From positions 27,741,586-27,805,585 of the forward strand of contig CM030832.1 of NCBI GenBank assembly GCA_018105865.1: a stretch of DNA of 64,000 nucleotides. The letters are read 5' to 3'. A program made the translations under genes and the position numbers. Below are positions 10,787 to 24,974 of this stretch, one piece after another. How positions within the stretch are numbered: the first letter of the stretch is position 1; the number at the start of each line of letters is the position of its first letter. The notes below the pieces were generated by a model. That model was given only the letters and a program-made list of their open reading frames with translations. It searched no databases and had not been told where the DNA came from. This DNA comes from Metaphire vulgaris. Taxonomy: Eukaryota > Annelida > Clitellata > Crassiclitellata > Megascolecidae.

Positions 10787-11945
10787 ATAATGTGATGCAT
10801 GACCCATGTGATCTATGACCAATGTGACCCATGACCCATGTGATCTATGACCCATGTGATCTATGACCCATGTGATCTATGACCCATGTGATGCATGCCC
10901 CATGTGACCCATGACCCATGTGATCTATGACCCATGTGATCCATGACCCATGTGATCCATGACCCATGTGATCCATGACCCATGTGATCCATGACCCATG
11001 TGATCCATGACCCATGTGATCCATGACCCATGTGATCCATGACCCATGTGATCCATGACCCATGTGATCCATGCCCCATGTGATCCATGCCCCATGTGAT
11101 CCATGACCCATGTGATCCATGACCCATGTGATCTATGACCCATGTGATCTATGACCCATGTGATCCATGACCCATGTGATCCATGCCCCATGTGATCCAT
11201 GCCCCATGTGATCCATGCCCCATGTGATCCATGACCCATGTGATCCATGCCACATGTGATCCATGCCCCATGTGATCCATGACCCATGTGATCCATGACC
11301 CATGTGATCTATGACCCATGTGATCTATGACCCATGTGATCCATGACCCATGTGATCTATGACCCATGTGATCCATGACCCATGTGATCCATGACCCATG
11401 TGATCCATGACCCCATGTGATCCATGACCCATGTGATCCATGACCCATGTGATCCATGACCCATGGATCCATGCCCCATGTGATCCATGCCCCATGTGAT
11501 CCATGCCCCATGTGATCCATGACCCATGTGATCCATGACCCATGTGATCCATGACCCATGTGATCCGCGACCCATGTGATCCATGACCCATGTGATCCAT
11601 GACCCATGCCATGACCCATGTGATCCATGCCCATGTGATCTATGACCCATGTGATCTATGACCCATGTGATCCATGACCCATGTGATCTATGACCCATGT
11701 GATCCATGACCCATGTGATCCATGACCCATGTGATCCATGACCCATGTGATCCATGACCCATGTGATCCATGACCCATGTGATCCATGACCATGACCATG
11801 TGATCCATGACCCATGTGATCCATGACCCATGTGATCCATGACCCATGTGATCCATGACCCATGTGATCCATGACCCATGTGATCCATGCCCCATGTGAT
11901 CCATGACCCATGTGATCCATGACCCATGTGATCCATGACCCATGG
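10787..11945. repeat. 16 bp minisatellite, about 72 units
   Basis: Unit tgatccatgacccatg repeated with point variants (gatctatg, atgcccca) and rare indels near 11412, 11465, 11608 and 11790. Because 16 is not a multiple of 3 and the minus-strand unit has no stop, all three minus frames stay open and encode the same 16-residue repeat (MDHMGHGSHGSWITWV). That is a mathematical consequence of the unit and not evidence for a protein. Confidence 0.95.
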
Positions 11946-13528
11946 GTCCTGGAGAATTACATATCTATTATGATTTTCAAAACAACCGTGTCAACAGTAA
12001 TGTTGAGCAACGATCGAACATTACAGCAATGTTGCCCTACCACACATGTAGGACATAGGCATAGAGCAGATGCATTGATTTTGCATTGCAGATATTTTCT
12101 GCTATTGAACGTGGGCTAGAAATTTCATGCGCCGCATAACTGCATGCGCCTGCAGTCCTAAAAAATTAGATGGGTCAAGACCCGTGACCCATCAAGTATT
12201 GTTGACCAATTTGACCCATTGACCCACTGCCATCTCTGGTGGAGAGGTCGACCCCGACCGAGACCATAGAAAATCGAACTTTGTTTTATATGAAAAAAAG
12301 ACCAAGTCCAAATAAGGACAAGAGTAGGAACGGTGTCATGGATAGGCGATGAGAGGGGAAATTGGGTGAAGGCCAAAGAAGTTCGAATTTCTTTTCGACG
12401 GCGCTGTCTAATTTAACCGAATTGGATTTCAGTGACATCCGACTTACGTCGAGAAAGACGACTCCTTCGGACCGCTGCTAAGAAGACATCCGACAAGACG
12501 TGTCTACAGTTTGGACTAAGAGTATCGAATTTGTAAATAAGGAAAACGAGCTTAAACAAAAACAAAACCAACTGCGAACGGTTTGCAGACATAATTCGGG
12601 CCATATACGGCGGCCAACGGAGACAGAGGCAGGAGGCAGGAGGCAGCAGGATTTAGAACTCTGGAAAACGTTTATAGCTTCTTGCAGTCTTCAACGGTGT
12701 CGTCTGTGCTATCGCCTATATGTGAAGTCGTTTACCAGTACAGTATATAACCCAAACCTTATTTTACTTATGCCCCATAACTTCCGTCCCAAATGAATTA
12801 TGTATATAGTCGGCGATGCAAGATAATATTCCGCAGATTAGTTATTACGTTTTGCGATCTAATTTCTCACTCGGTCGCCTAACCGAACTCGGGTGGTCCA
12901 ACCGCCTCCTCCTCCTCCTCGCCGGTTCTGCTCTATATTAGGGCGTCGCTTCAAATTATAGCGCGCTTAAATTAGACGAGAGAGAGAGAGAGAGAGAGAG
13001 AGCTGTTAATTCGATTTGCCTTCTTCGCTTGGCATCGCTAAATCGACAACTTCTCGAACTTTCTTCTTTGCAGCAAATGAACTTTGTTCTTGTTTGGTCC
13101 GACAGGGCTTCAGAAAAAGAGATTAAGGCCCAAAGAATAGGGCCTACACACACACACTTGTATATATGGGAGAAGCTTATGACACCCGCTAAGGAATCGA
13201 GAGCCGCTTGGGGGGAGGGGAGGGGGCTTTAAGGCTTTGGGGAGGGGACCTAGCTTTCTCATGCCAATGTAGTCTACCGTGTATCGCACTGAATTTCAAA
13301 ACATCCAGTTATAACAAGACAAAGATAGATCTTCAGTGATAAATGGTCATTGTTGGCCAAATCGTCGCATGATCTGCAATTTCAGGTTATAACTCAATCG
13401 CCATAAATATATTTCAAAAGTAATTAGTCAACGTGCACAATTACAACATAAACGTAAAGATTTTACATGACTGTGACTGGTGATTGTCGTTTCTTGGGCG
13501 ACAGTGTGCCTCATAAATAACACAGTTT
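11946..13528. other. Unassigned stretch
   Basis: No gene recognised. It contains a GACCCATTGACCC-rich patch (12160-12230) and a (GA)n tract at 12979-13001. If the TGF-beta gene continues 3' of 14600, its remaining exons would be expected here; I looked for the WxxW and CxGxC hallmarks of the mature domain and did not see them. Confidence 0.35.
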
Positions 13529-13779
13529 CAGTGGCATAGCCAGTGTTCCGGAATGGGGGGGGGCGCACATAGACTTTTATGAGTAGAAAAGCCTACGAGA
13601 AAAAAACAAAAAGCTTGCAAAACTTAGTATTTTAGCGTATATTGTTCCTATCGTACTATCTACCCACCCACCCCCACCCCCTAAAGAAACTATATCAACG
13701 TTTTGCGCAAATCCCATGACTGGTCCCCTCCGGAATAGGACCCCGTTACCAAACCTCCTCCCCCGTGGTTACGACAATG
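13529..13779. mobile_element. 251 bp MITE, degraded CAGTGGCGTAGCC family
   Basis: Left end CAGTGGCATAGCC; right end GGTTACGACAATG, a decayed inverted copy. The flanking 8-mers cacagttt and ggcagttt match at 6 of 8 positions. The interior has G-runs and C-runs typical of this family in the window. Confidence 0.6.
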
Positions 13780-14069
13780 GGCAGTTTATATTTCAGCGTG
13801 CACGTCTATACTGATTAGTGCTTTATTGTATTTTGTCGTCTTGGCGTTCAAAAGTCGCTTGTTGAAGCCTTGAGCGAGTAACTTGTCCAGTTGTCAATAA
13901 TATTCGAATTCTTATTTCCAAACAGACATTTTCTGCTCGTTACTGTCGGTTGTTTCATTTATCGCCGCTTTGTACACACATTAGGAAAGTAAAACCAAAA
14001 CATATTCACACATGCCCTATCCTCCTGCAAATGGTGAATGTCCTGCATCGCATTCCAAGACGATAGATA

Positions 14070-14254
14070 CAGTAGAACTTCGTTATAACGGACTCGGCTA
14101 TAACGTATACTTGGTTATAAAGTACCGCCTCTGCAAATGAACGGTCCCGTGTGGTGCCGTACCGCACTGGAAGGTATTGGATATGACGTATACCTCGGAT
14201 ATAACGTACTAAATTTTACAGACCCGCTAACTACGCTATAACGAAATTCCACTG
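14070..14254. mobile_element. pogo/Tigger-like MITE
   Basis: Starts CAGTAGAACTTCGTTATAAC and ends with an inverted GCTATAACGAAATTCCACTG. The ends resemble pogo/Tigger (Tc1/mariner superfamily) termini, with TA at the left edge. Related copies lie at 29153, 31997 and 57191, and a fragment at about 54676. Confidence 0.75.
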
Positions 14255-14509
14255 GATACGTTCATTTGCAATGTTGCCAGTTTTCTCAGCTTCGTTTGAA
14301 TATTTAAAAGCTCTCAACTTAGTGCAAAAAGATCATGTTGCAAAGACCTTTGCATCCTTTGCAATCCGGAATTTACGGAATTTGATATCTCGTTTAAAAG
14401 CATATTTACGAATTTTTAGACGATTAATAATATTGACGACAGACTAGTGGATTGTCGCAGATATTGTCGATTCCGCATAGAAACTTAAATAAAATGACGA
14501 AACGATACG

Positions 14510-14510
<1 letters not shown>

Positions 14511-14585
<75 letters not shown>
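14511..14585. repeat. (TTA)n microsatellite
   Basis: A pure TTA run of about 75 bp ending 15 bp before the stop codon that closes the TGF-beta propeptide frame (minus strand). Confidence 0.95.
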
Positions 14586-14586
<1 letters not shown>

Positions 14587-14599
14587 AGTATCTAACGTC

Positions 14600-15228
14600 C
14601 TAAGAAGAAGTCGATTTGCCTCTTTGTCGAATGACTAGCAGTGGACTAAACAGATTTCTTCTGTCCAGATTTCGTTTTGCGATTCGCTGTTCGCCGCTCT
14701 GTCGGGATCCGGATGGGTCGCGCAGATTCCTTCGACTCTGTGCTTCCGGTCCTCCTCGTTCCAGGTTCCTCTTCCTCTTCTTCCCTCTCCTCGCCTTCGT
14801 CTTCTCGCGACCGGTCATGACCACGTCGACCGCACCCGACCCGTCGTAGACCAGGTGGAGGCGGAGAATCTTGTCGTGGGTCTCGACCGCGTCCTTGATC
14901 CAACTACGGATCAACAGGACCTTTACCCACTTCGTTCGACGGATCCGGAACAGAGATGACGTCATCGGTGTCCGATCAGACGATGGTGATGACGACGACG
15001 ACGACGACGACGACGCGTTCCCGTCGTGCGTTGCGTTTCCGACATCTTTATACACTTCTATGGATACGCGCCGTACATCCGGTTTTCTGTGGTCTAGAAT
15101 TGGCGGCTGGTGATTGGCCGGTTGGTTGTAGCGCAGCAGCAGCATAAGCTCCGCCCCTTCGAGACGTCCTTTTCCGGTGTAATTGTGTAACGTAAACTGA
15201 ATGAAGGCGTCGTTCCTGTGCTTCGACA
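14600..15228 (-). CDS. Exon 2 of the TGF-beta-like precursor
   Basis: The acceptor is gttttctgttttag followed by TGTCGAAG. The exon codes for the propeptide arm domain and includes a Ser run made by a (GAC)n tract at about 14988-15014 on the plus strand, which is a microsatellite inside coding sequence. After SPLLVIRQRG the frame ends STSS and TAG. A possible GC-type donor (GAG|GCAAAT) lies just before the stop and would avoid it. A basic tract RRGKKRKR precedes the last strand. Confidence 0.7.
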
Positions 15229-18200
15229 CTAAAACAGAAAACGCAGAAAAAAGGTGAAAATGTTTATCGGGACACTGAATTAACAACGAAGCATGAACAT
15301 ACAAATATTGTCTCAGCTTATTCCCTTCTTAGCCTTCCGCTTCTCTCTCGCTCTCGCTCTCCCTCCCTTTCTCTCTGTCTATCTTGTCTCCTGGCTTTTA
15401 AAATACCGCAGTCTGGCCAACCTCACAATTTTTAAAATCTATGTTAAAACATCGGAAACGTTGTCGTTCGATAAGGTTTGCTGATTCATTGTTAAATGTG
15501 CCTAGAACCAACACTGAAATTGGTAAGAGAGCTTTCTTCTATTTCTAGGCCAAACATTTGAAACTCTCTCCCTCTGGTTGTCAGATCTTCCAATAAACTG
15601 AGTATTTTCATATCTAAGCTTAAAACTCATCTCCTCCAATTAGCATTTCATCCATAGTTTGTCGTGCTGTTTACCTCTGACTGATTTCTTGAATAAATAA
15701 CCTAATCTTTTGTGAATGAATTTGATGCACCATCGATTGATTGATTAATTGGGTATTAGAACTGGTGCTATAGAAGTGCATAATTATTTATTATTTACCA
15801 TAAAGTGAAATGTTCCATGTGCTGGTAAGTTGTAACATTGTAATTTTTACACTAACTGTGCAAAAAATATATAATTTAAAAAAATTCTTTAAGGGAGTTT
15901 ATTGTGGGAAATGGAATTGCTTCATTGAGAAAATGCCTTGCCCCATTTCATATTTGCCCTCCCTCGGTGAAGTTGATTAGCAGTATGTTCAGATTTCCAT
16001 CCATCATGCAGTCAGCTGTGAAGATGAAATTGAAATTTCATAGCAATCATCGAAATAATCAATCAAATTTGTGGCATTTTTCATCAAGTGTTTTCTCAAA
16101 GCGGTTGTTAAACTACGGTCGTCGTGTTGGGAGCAGAGGAACTAGGCCCAACCGCTGGTATACTGGTTCCAAGTTTCTCCGACGCTGGTTCCAAGTCTCT
16201 CCGACAGAAAAACCCATTCAGAACCTCGGTCGGTGCAGACTTTTTCGCCCGCTCGGCGTGAGGTTAACGAAATTAAGAACGAAAACAAATATCCCTCCGT
16301 AAGTGGGATTTCACTCCCCGCCGAGTTCAATTTCCCGTGAGGAAAACTTCATAAGAACCGCCGAAGGGGAGAACAGGTATGGGGAAGAATTGCCAGTCCG
16401 GGGCACCCGATAGTGGGGGGGGGGCGCACCTCGCATCTTCGGGGTTCAACGCCGACGACCAGCACTTCGTGAAACTGCAGCATCTTCCGACCGCTGGATT
16501 TCCGACTAATTTTTATCCTAAAAACAAGTCAAAATCTCAGTATTTTCATCCAGACCGGTTTATCTTTGCTGCCCTGGGAAGCACCCTCTAACATTGGTCG
16601 AGTGTGCTGAACTTCTGGCTTTGTGCCACACGAGTTTAAAATGTACGCAGCTTAGGGCTAAATATTATATCTGTATTCATATTTAACTGGAATCGTTATC
16701 CAGCTTCGTTATAGAACATACTGGCATTTTAAGATCAATATAACCGGCTTTTATCGATTACCTGATTACCTTTCATCAAAGCGCCGGCGCACGCTAGCAA
16801 AATAACGCTGACTCCGCACAAACAACAGCGCCTGTAGGTCAATCGATAATCATGGTCTAAACGGACTAAATAATTAGTCCAAAAAGGCCATTGACAATTG
16901 ATTGAGGATCGTAAGAACGCTCTCAGCTCCCCAGACGCGGTCTAAACTTTCGCCGCGCCGAAGAAGACAGCGCGATATAATGGACCGAAAATCTATGACA
17001 GGACTCGTGTCATAAACACACGTCGGCATGACAAGCACGAACACGAAAAGGTGAACATGCGTTTGTGTGCAGCGCCATGTTCCTTCCTGATACACGACGG
17101 ACACGACATGATTTGGCAAAAAGCGACTGCGCGGCGACATTTTCTGCTTTAAATATTAATCTCGACGACGACCCATAGACTAGTCCAGTATCGACTTCGA
17201 CTGACTAATGACCCGACCATAAAAGACCTCTTGACACGACCTACTTTCAACGGTAAGTTGCTAGTGCATTAAGGAAGGCCGTACTGTTGCGTAAATAGAA
17301 GAAGACCCTGGGACACGGACAGGTAACACCAAATTAAACAGGACATACACACCTATGTAGGCCTATATACAGGGGCGGTTCCAAAAATTATTGGTGGAGG
17401 ATGAAAAAAATTATAAGAAATTGGTGGGGGTGGGTGCAAAATTATGAAGAAAAAACGAGAGAAAAGGTCATTGTTAGTGTTTTTGCCAACTAAATGCTAG
17501 TAAACATTACCGGAAAAGACTGATAAGGAAAAAAACGTCATTCGCAATATTTTCAGTAGATTTCTTTATAAACTTACCAGAAAATAGGTTGAAATAGGTT
17601 GACAAGCAAAAAAGGTCATCTGAGGTATTGAGTTCACCGAATTTAAAGAATTTTAAAAGCTTACGAAAAATATGTACGGACAAGCAAAAAGCCCCGGTGG
17701 GGGATGCATCCCCAGTCATCAATATGGTGTAACCGCCACTATGTATGTATGTATGTATGTATGTATATATATATATATATGCGATCGTAATGAAGATTGT
17801 GATGTTCGAGGCCAAATTTTCATAGCATTTTCCCGAATAGGGGGGATCGACATTTCAGGCAAAAGGTCTTGACGAGAAAAAACCGTGCTTTACCTCTCAT
17901 TTAGATGCCTCCAATTTAGATGCCTCCATCTGGTGGATGTCCGGCACCGGTGCCCCACCTCCCCCGCCCCACCTCACCCTCTGCAAGCCACTGATCGTAA
18001 TCATTACGTTGACCAATGATGGTAATTATGACCATGACCAGGATTGCGATTACAAAGTTATGAATCATTAAAGAGTTACTTAGTTCTGCTCCAGTCTTGA
18101 CGTTCCTTACAGTCTATACCGGTTTTCTACTAAGAGACTGTTTTTCTTTATTAATAATTTATTTTTCAACTAGGGAGAAGTGACATACACAAACAATGTA

Positions 18201-21200
18201 CTATTGTTTGTGTATGTAACTTCTCCCGAGTTGAAAAATAAATCTTCTTCTTCTAAAGAAGAAGAAGAAGAATTATTTTTCAACTCAGGAGAAGTGACAT
18301 ACACAAACATTGTAATAAAGGTTACATTAAAGTGCCTCAATCACTAGAATATTCGAATACAATGTTTGGAAAAATATAAACTAGTGATACATAGATTCAC
18401 ATCATGCATAGAACTTAGAAGTGAATACTAAGAGAAGGCTCTGTTAAATGTTTTTCGTGTGTAGAGATTGGATTTGACATTATAGGGAGTTGCTTCTGGT
18501 CCCTCTATGTTCTGTCGAGACGTGGCCATCTCGTTAATCGTCGACCGATCGCGTCTTCTCCGTTCGAAAGGCGTCAACGAGAGCCTGACGACTTGAAGCC
18601 AATCGAATCAGGATGATTTATTTACGAAGACACGTCTCAAAACTCTACGCCTGGCATCGCTGCTGAGAGGTGAAGCAGCTCGGGCAGGTACCAGAGAAAT
18701 CTAAGTCACTTCGGCGAGTTCCCATGTCATCTGCTCACACGCCGAACAGGGAATGATTTATGGGGCTCACAACCAGAAGGAGGAACTGTGTCGCATTCGC
18801 CGATTAAACGCAACCTCCATTTTACGCAGACACGCTCAGAAATAAACACGAAGAACTTTAAGAACGTCTGCACTGTATATGCTAAGTCAAAAACTGCGAA
18901 CAAAGAAGCCTCTACTAGACTATTACCACCACCACAAAAAAGGCAAACCGACTATTTATAGCACTGCTCCATGCATGTCCAGACATGGAAATTCCTCGAT
19001 TAGTTGAAAGCGGATATCTAATTCACAGTAGATTCTGCATTGTCAGCATTAGACTCAGGAGGTGCGATTTCGGAGTTTTAAACTCAGAACGCAAAAACTT
19101 ACCTAATCATGCGTTCCTGACATTAATTCATTAGCATATAATTCTATTATGATTATATCATTATTATTTAATTAGTTAATCTAAATCAAAACCGCTTCTA
19201 TTGGTTGCACTGGTCAACAAATTGTATGCGAGATTTCGTTTCCTCTACAAATTTTGGTCAAACTAATAGTTTTGTTATACTTGCTGAATGAGAATTTCTG
19301 CATGACGTAAGGTTTTTAAGAATTTAGCATTAAATACAGCACCCTGCAGAAGGCACTCCGAGAGGCTGCCCTTGAGCATCTCTCGAATCTGTGGGCCAAA
19401 GAAACGACTTCTTTTATCTTAGCATCACTGATGCGTGGAAACTCCAGTCGTAATTATGTAAAGGCTTCACCTTGTTCATCGCTTTGACAAAGTTCTTCAT
19501 TAGCCCCAGGTTTGATGTGTAAAGGTGGAAGATTAATGTTCATTGGGTCAACCAGAGGATCATGTTTAACGTTTTTCAGTCCTGGATCGAAGTCCTTGCG
19601 AGGTGACCAGTCCTTTTTCACTTAATATGAATCTCTAGCTCGCCTGTCCCACTCGCAAAGAAGGGATCAGTACTTGATGTATCTAAGCTGCAGACCGAGT
19701 AAAATTACAACAATCTTCAAATATCCGCATATATTCCAGTTGTATCTCGAGTATTCGACGTGTTTCAATAGCAGGTGCATGTTCGCATGTGTTTCCTGAA
19801 TGTAAGCAGCATGCCCAATGGTACATAATGCCATTGCGCAGCAAAACAGTCTTTAAACTTAACAGAAGAGGGACGAGTCATTAAACAATCACCATTCGGA
19901 TGGATTGTGCTTACACCCGAAAGCAGAAAGCAATCCATCAATGTCAGTGCAAAAAGTAAGTAAGACTGTCGATTTTGTTAAAGAAGAATCGAGTCAACTC
20001 CATGTTGTTTACGAAATACTGAACTTTCTGTACCTGGTGAGAGCAGGTTCCATCCTTGCAGCCTATGTCCAAGTAATTCTGCTCGACTCTTTGTAGCAGC
20101 AGCAGCAGCAGCAGCAGTAGCCGCCACTATCTGCGGTGTTTCATCTATATCTGCATCTTCGTCCTCTTCCTCTGGTTTCTAAAACTCTGGCGGGTTTGGA
20201 ACAAGAAGACTCTCAAAAGGCAAGGTTCGGGTGCTCAATAAACTTCCTGTTCTTTGAAAATCCTACAACTTTCTTCATGCAGAAATAGCAATGCCTTTGT
20301 GAAATCTTTCACCGTGTTCATCACTGTGGTGGTGGTGGTGGTGGGGGTTCCCTCTATCAGGCCTGTATAAAACACTGCCTCTATTCCAACACGGTTTGTC
20401 CGCTGCAGTGTTATCTTTGATTTGATATGTTTGATAGCTGCCAAATATAGAGTAGGCAAAGCGGGTCCTTATTCCAGAGTCTATGTGTCCTTGGTTCTGA
20501 GCCATGTTGCTGCTACGCCACTTCTATCATCCCAAAATTAAACTACGATTGTTCAGTTTTAGAGGTAATTTTGTCCCCTGTTTCGCGTCATGTTGACGAC
20601 CTTGAGTGACTAGCCTATAGTAGGACGTGACCTTCATCACGCATCCTGTCATTGCGGTTCGGTCTGTAATTCATCACAGAATAAAATGACGTGTATATGG
20701 TGCAATTCGATTAACAGCGTCTTTGAATTCTTTTTCCTCCCCTTCTCGTCCTCTGAAATCACGGTACTCGCGGAGAATAGGAGACTATTTTTCAGGCGTT
20801 AGAAAAAGACAAGGATGCTTCAACATATACAAGACACTTCGGAGTCGAAGACACTGAATAACAGTGTCGCAATGGTATGCATGTTCTGAACGAGTGCTCT
20901 GTGGAGGAAAGTACAAGGAATGCTAAACTGAGTTTAACATTCTTCTTAGAGGTTAAGGCTACCGGCAGTTTTACTCTCTCACACACACAGGCAGACAAAC
21001 TGCCATCTGAATATGAAGGTCTCAATCAACATCACTCAAGAAACGGTGCTTCAAATGACATAATATACAGTAGCAAGCGTTACATATACTGTAGGTCGAA
21101 TAGGGGGAAAATCTCTCCCAAAGTCTTAGATTTCCCATCCCCCAAATTTGCATCTCAGTGTGTGAATGGGATGACAATTTCTCACCACCACCCCGAACCA

Positions 21201-21471
21201 CACACCCCAAATGCCGCAAATCCCCCATGGCAGAGGAAAGTAAAAATCTTCTATAGCGCCACTATAATCACTACCATAATGCCTCGGCGAGACCGTAGGA
21301 GGGACGGAAAACGTGGCTAAAAGTTTACCAAGAATTGCACCTGACCGATCGGGCGTAAAACGCTAATAAAGAAGGAACTTCTTATGCGAACATGGATGGG
21401 GTCGACGGATGGAATTAGAAGACCAAGATGTCGAAAATGCGAACCTACTTGGAAGACTGTTTCTCGTCTCT

Positions 21472-21504
<33 letters not shown>

Positions 21505-21725
21505 CTAGGCGGCATTCGCCTCTGCTAGGGTGTTGCTGTTAGATAAGAGTAAGAGTAAGACGTATACACGCCATGGACGCGTTTAAAGGTCGCGGCTTTG
21601 TACGTCCTCTGCTGAAGACGATATCTTCTGTTTGTTTTTTTAAAAGCACGTTTACTCCTCAAATTCTAACGGAGAAAGTCGAGGCAGATCGATTAATCAA
21701 CCTCAATCTGGAATGCGATTAGGCG

Positions 21726-21796
<71 letters not shown>

Positions 21797-22585
21797 CAAA
21801 TGGGCAAAGCACAGATAAAACCTAAGAACAGAAAACAACACGATGCAAACAGAACTCTTAACTACAGAGACATAAGGAAAAGAAAACCATTTGTAAAGCG
21901 CCTTTGTCTTTGGCTCTGCTATACTTACGGCGCTTTATAAATAGTCCAGTATACATACATACATACATTCATACAGCATGTAGGCCTATAGACAACTTAT
22001 TTAAAACAACCACTCACACGCATACACACACAACATATTCAAATATCCCTCATACTACTGGCAGTATATACAGAGTCCAGAAATTTACAGTAATATAGGC
22101 TTAACTGTAGCATACCGAATAAACTGACTAAACCGAATTAATTTAAAAGTAATCTGTATCTCAGGTTTATCGTCGTAGAGTTTTTCTCGAGTAGGAAATT
22201 GGGAAAGAGTCCCAAATGAGTCACGGTGCTCACGTGAGTGGCGGCGCTGGTATAGAGTCATATAGGAGGTGAAGGGAGGGGGAGAAGTGGCCTAAAGCTT
22301 GAATATCAAGAACTTCGGCGGTATTTACAAACAGTTATCGCAGTTTATCTCCAGCTGAGTGATGTGTATATGGGAACTATACGTTCAATGTTACTAACGT
22401 CGAGAAAATTCTAACGCCCACATCAGGGCATAATAGGCCAAAATAGCGGTTTCGGTTGCGTCCCCATTGTAGTCGTCAGTTTCAGCCTCCATTTACTTCA
22501 GAGTCGTAATCTAAGATCGTCATATTGGAACCCAAAGAGTTTCAGAAACTGACCACGTATTCTGCCATTTTGTCCAGAAACTGGA

Positions 22586-22620
<35 letters not shown>

Positions 22621-23357
22621 CCCGCAAAATAGACCGAACTTTGGCGCTACATAAGATCACGGTCAATTGTGTCGAATTCTCAGAAAACGAGGGTCCTCAC
22701 TACTCCCAGCCTAAAATTATCGACTCCCATTGCCGAATGGGTTCGGGTGGCTAAAACTCAACAGTCTTCAACCCCACCGAGGGAGTGTTTAATCTAGACT
22801 CCTGGACTCCGGGGGGAAACTGAAAAAGCCGGGGGGAACTGACAAAGACGGGAAAATTCTGCTAAGGGCCGCTGTTAGTCCATGTAGTATTTCAAAATTT
22901 CCGGGGGAATTTGAAATTTCCGGGGGAAAGGGCAATTTCCCCCCGGAAACGGCCTAGATTAAACACTGACCGAGGGTATGGCCCCCAATCCGTTGGTAAA
23001 TCGAACAATTGTCTTAGTTCTACGCAAGCGCGACATCTCAAGCAATCACAACCACTAGACTTCTTTGGCGCCATGATATTAATGCAGTTGGCATAATTAA
23101 ATGGTCGGAACTAAGTAGAGTAATTATTATCGTCAATGATTTTCTGTAGCTTTGATAAAATCCGCCAGAGGGAATTCGTTGTCGATAGTGTTTAGATGTT
23201 AATTGAAGCCGTTTGCGGTAGAAAGCTTGTCACTATATTAATCAATTTGTGTGGATTTTGAGGGTTATCAGTAGCAGCTCTGCAGTGGAGTTCCAAAATA
23301 TTTATCCATCAGACCCCAACTGGGGAAATCAAATATTTTGGGATGGGGTACTCCCAT

Positions 23358-23399
<42 letters not shown>

Positions 23400-23949
23400 A
23401 AAATATAAGCCTAATATTGGTTTTGCAGCCAGCATAATCATTGATCTAGTAAAACGTTTTAAATTAGAACATAAACTAAATGGCAAATCAAATTAAAGCG
23501 CTTAAAAATTCGAGACTACATAATAGTATACTCTTCTATCTTATCAATAATTACCTATTCGCTCGTAAATAAATAATTACGGCGATACATAAGAGCAATT
23601 CAAAAATTTGATTAAAATAACTGAAGACGGATCTTGAGTCGGAGTGTTATAAGTGAAGAGGTCCCACATCGTACACCTTATCTCGATTTCGACCAAACAA
23701 ATCTCTCAATTGAAGACAATAATTAATCAGAATAACAATTATTATTTAAAAAGCAGCGAACTAACGCCGAGTGCCGCCGGTCTATGCGTCACGTGACACG
23801 TCGTCGTTGTCAGCCGTTTTAAGACTGAAGTTTAGGTGTCATTATTAAAAGATAAAAATCTAATCAGTCTGCCTTCTCAGACACTAAATGAGACTGAGTG
23901 ACGGAGTGAGAGTGACGGAGTGAGTGAGTGAGTGACAGAGGCAGACGTG

Positions 23950-24013
<64 letters not shown>

Positions 24014-24941
24014 GAGAGAGAGAGAGACAGAGAGACCGAGAGACAGAGAGACAGACAGAGACAGATACAGACAGACAGAGACAGATACAGACAGACAGGG
24101 ACAGACAGACAGAGACAGTGAGAGAGAGGGGATGAAGAGAGAGAGGGGAGGGGAGAGGGAGAGACAGACAGATAGATAGAGATAGAAATAGAGACAGAGA
24201 CGCAGACAGATACAGCGATACAGAGACATAAAGGCAGAGAGAAGAGAGGGAGGGAGGGGAGAGATAGATAGAGATCGAGTAATGGCCGAGAGATAAGGAC
24301 GTGGACACTGGACATCTTCTCTCGATTATCCGCGTTAAATTCGATTGGATCGTGTATAGGAGAGTTATCGCACAGTTACTGGTAATAAAAAAAGATCTTC
24401 GAGTTTTCACTTGAATAATTCACAAATCGAGAGCGATCGACGGATCGGGGGTCCTAGGACTGCATGGTCGAACCAATCGCCTGTTTGCTGTTCTCGGCTG
24501 AAAAGGTCACAGCTACGTTTCACTTGAAACCGTCTGAAGTGGCGTCGTCCAGATAAGAAGACAAGAATCGGCTTCGATGAATTGAACGGATAAGACGATC
24601 GCCGATACGATCGAACATGCGACGCTTCAGTCCAAGTCATCCTCGTCACTCTCAGGTACACCCCACCCCCACCCCCACCCCCACCCCTATCCCCACCCGT
24701 CATGTACGATTAGTCAAACAAGTCTGATAGCGACGACGATGATATTGATTATGATGACTGCGATCACGACAATGGTAATGGTAATATTGCACAGGTGGTG
24801 GCGATGACGACGACGACGACGATGATGATGATCAATCAATCAATAAACTTCTATGGCGCCACTACCATGATTCCTAGGCCATCAGCCGATGGCGCATCAA
24901 ATCCAAGACGAATAAGAGCTGCAAAGTCAGGATGACAATGA

Positions 24942-24974
<33 letters not shown>

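Noticed and set aside
10845..11943. Several long MGHGSHGSWITW ORFs
   Set aside because: A stop-free 16 bp repeat necessarily gives open frames; there is no other evidence of coding.
24407..24703. 98-codon minus ORF near the CCCCCA tract
   Set aside because: The N-terminal part is repeat-derived and the rest matches nothing known to me.
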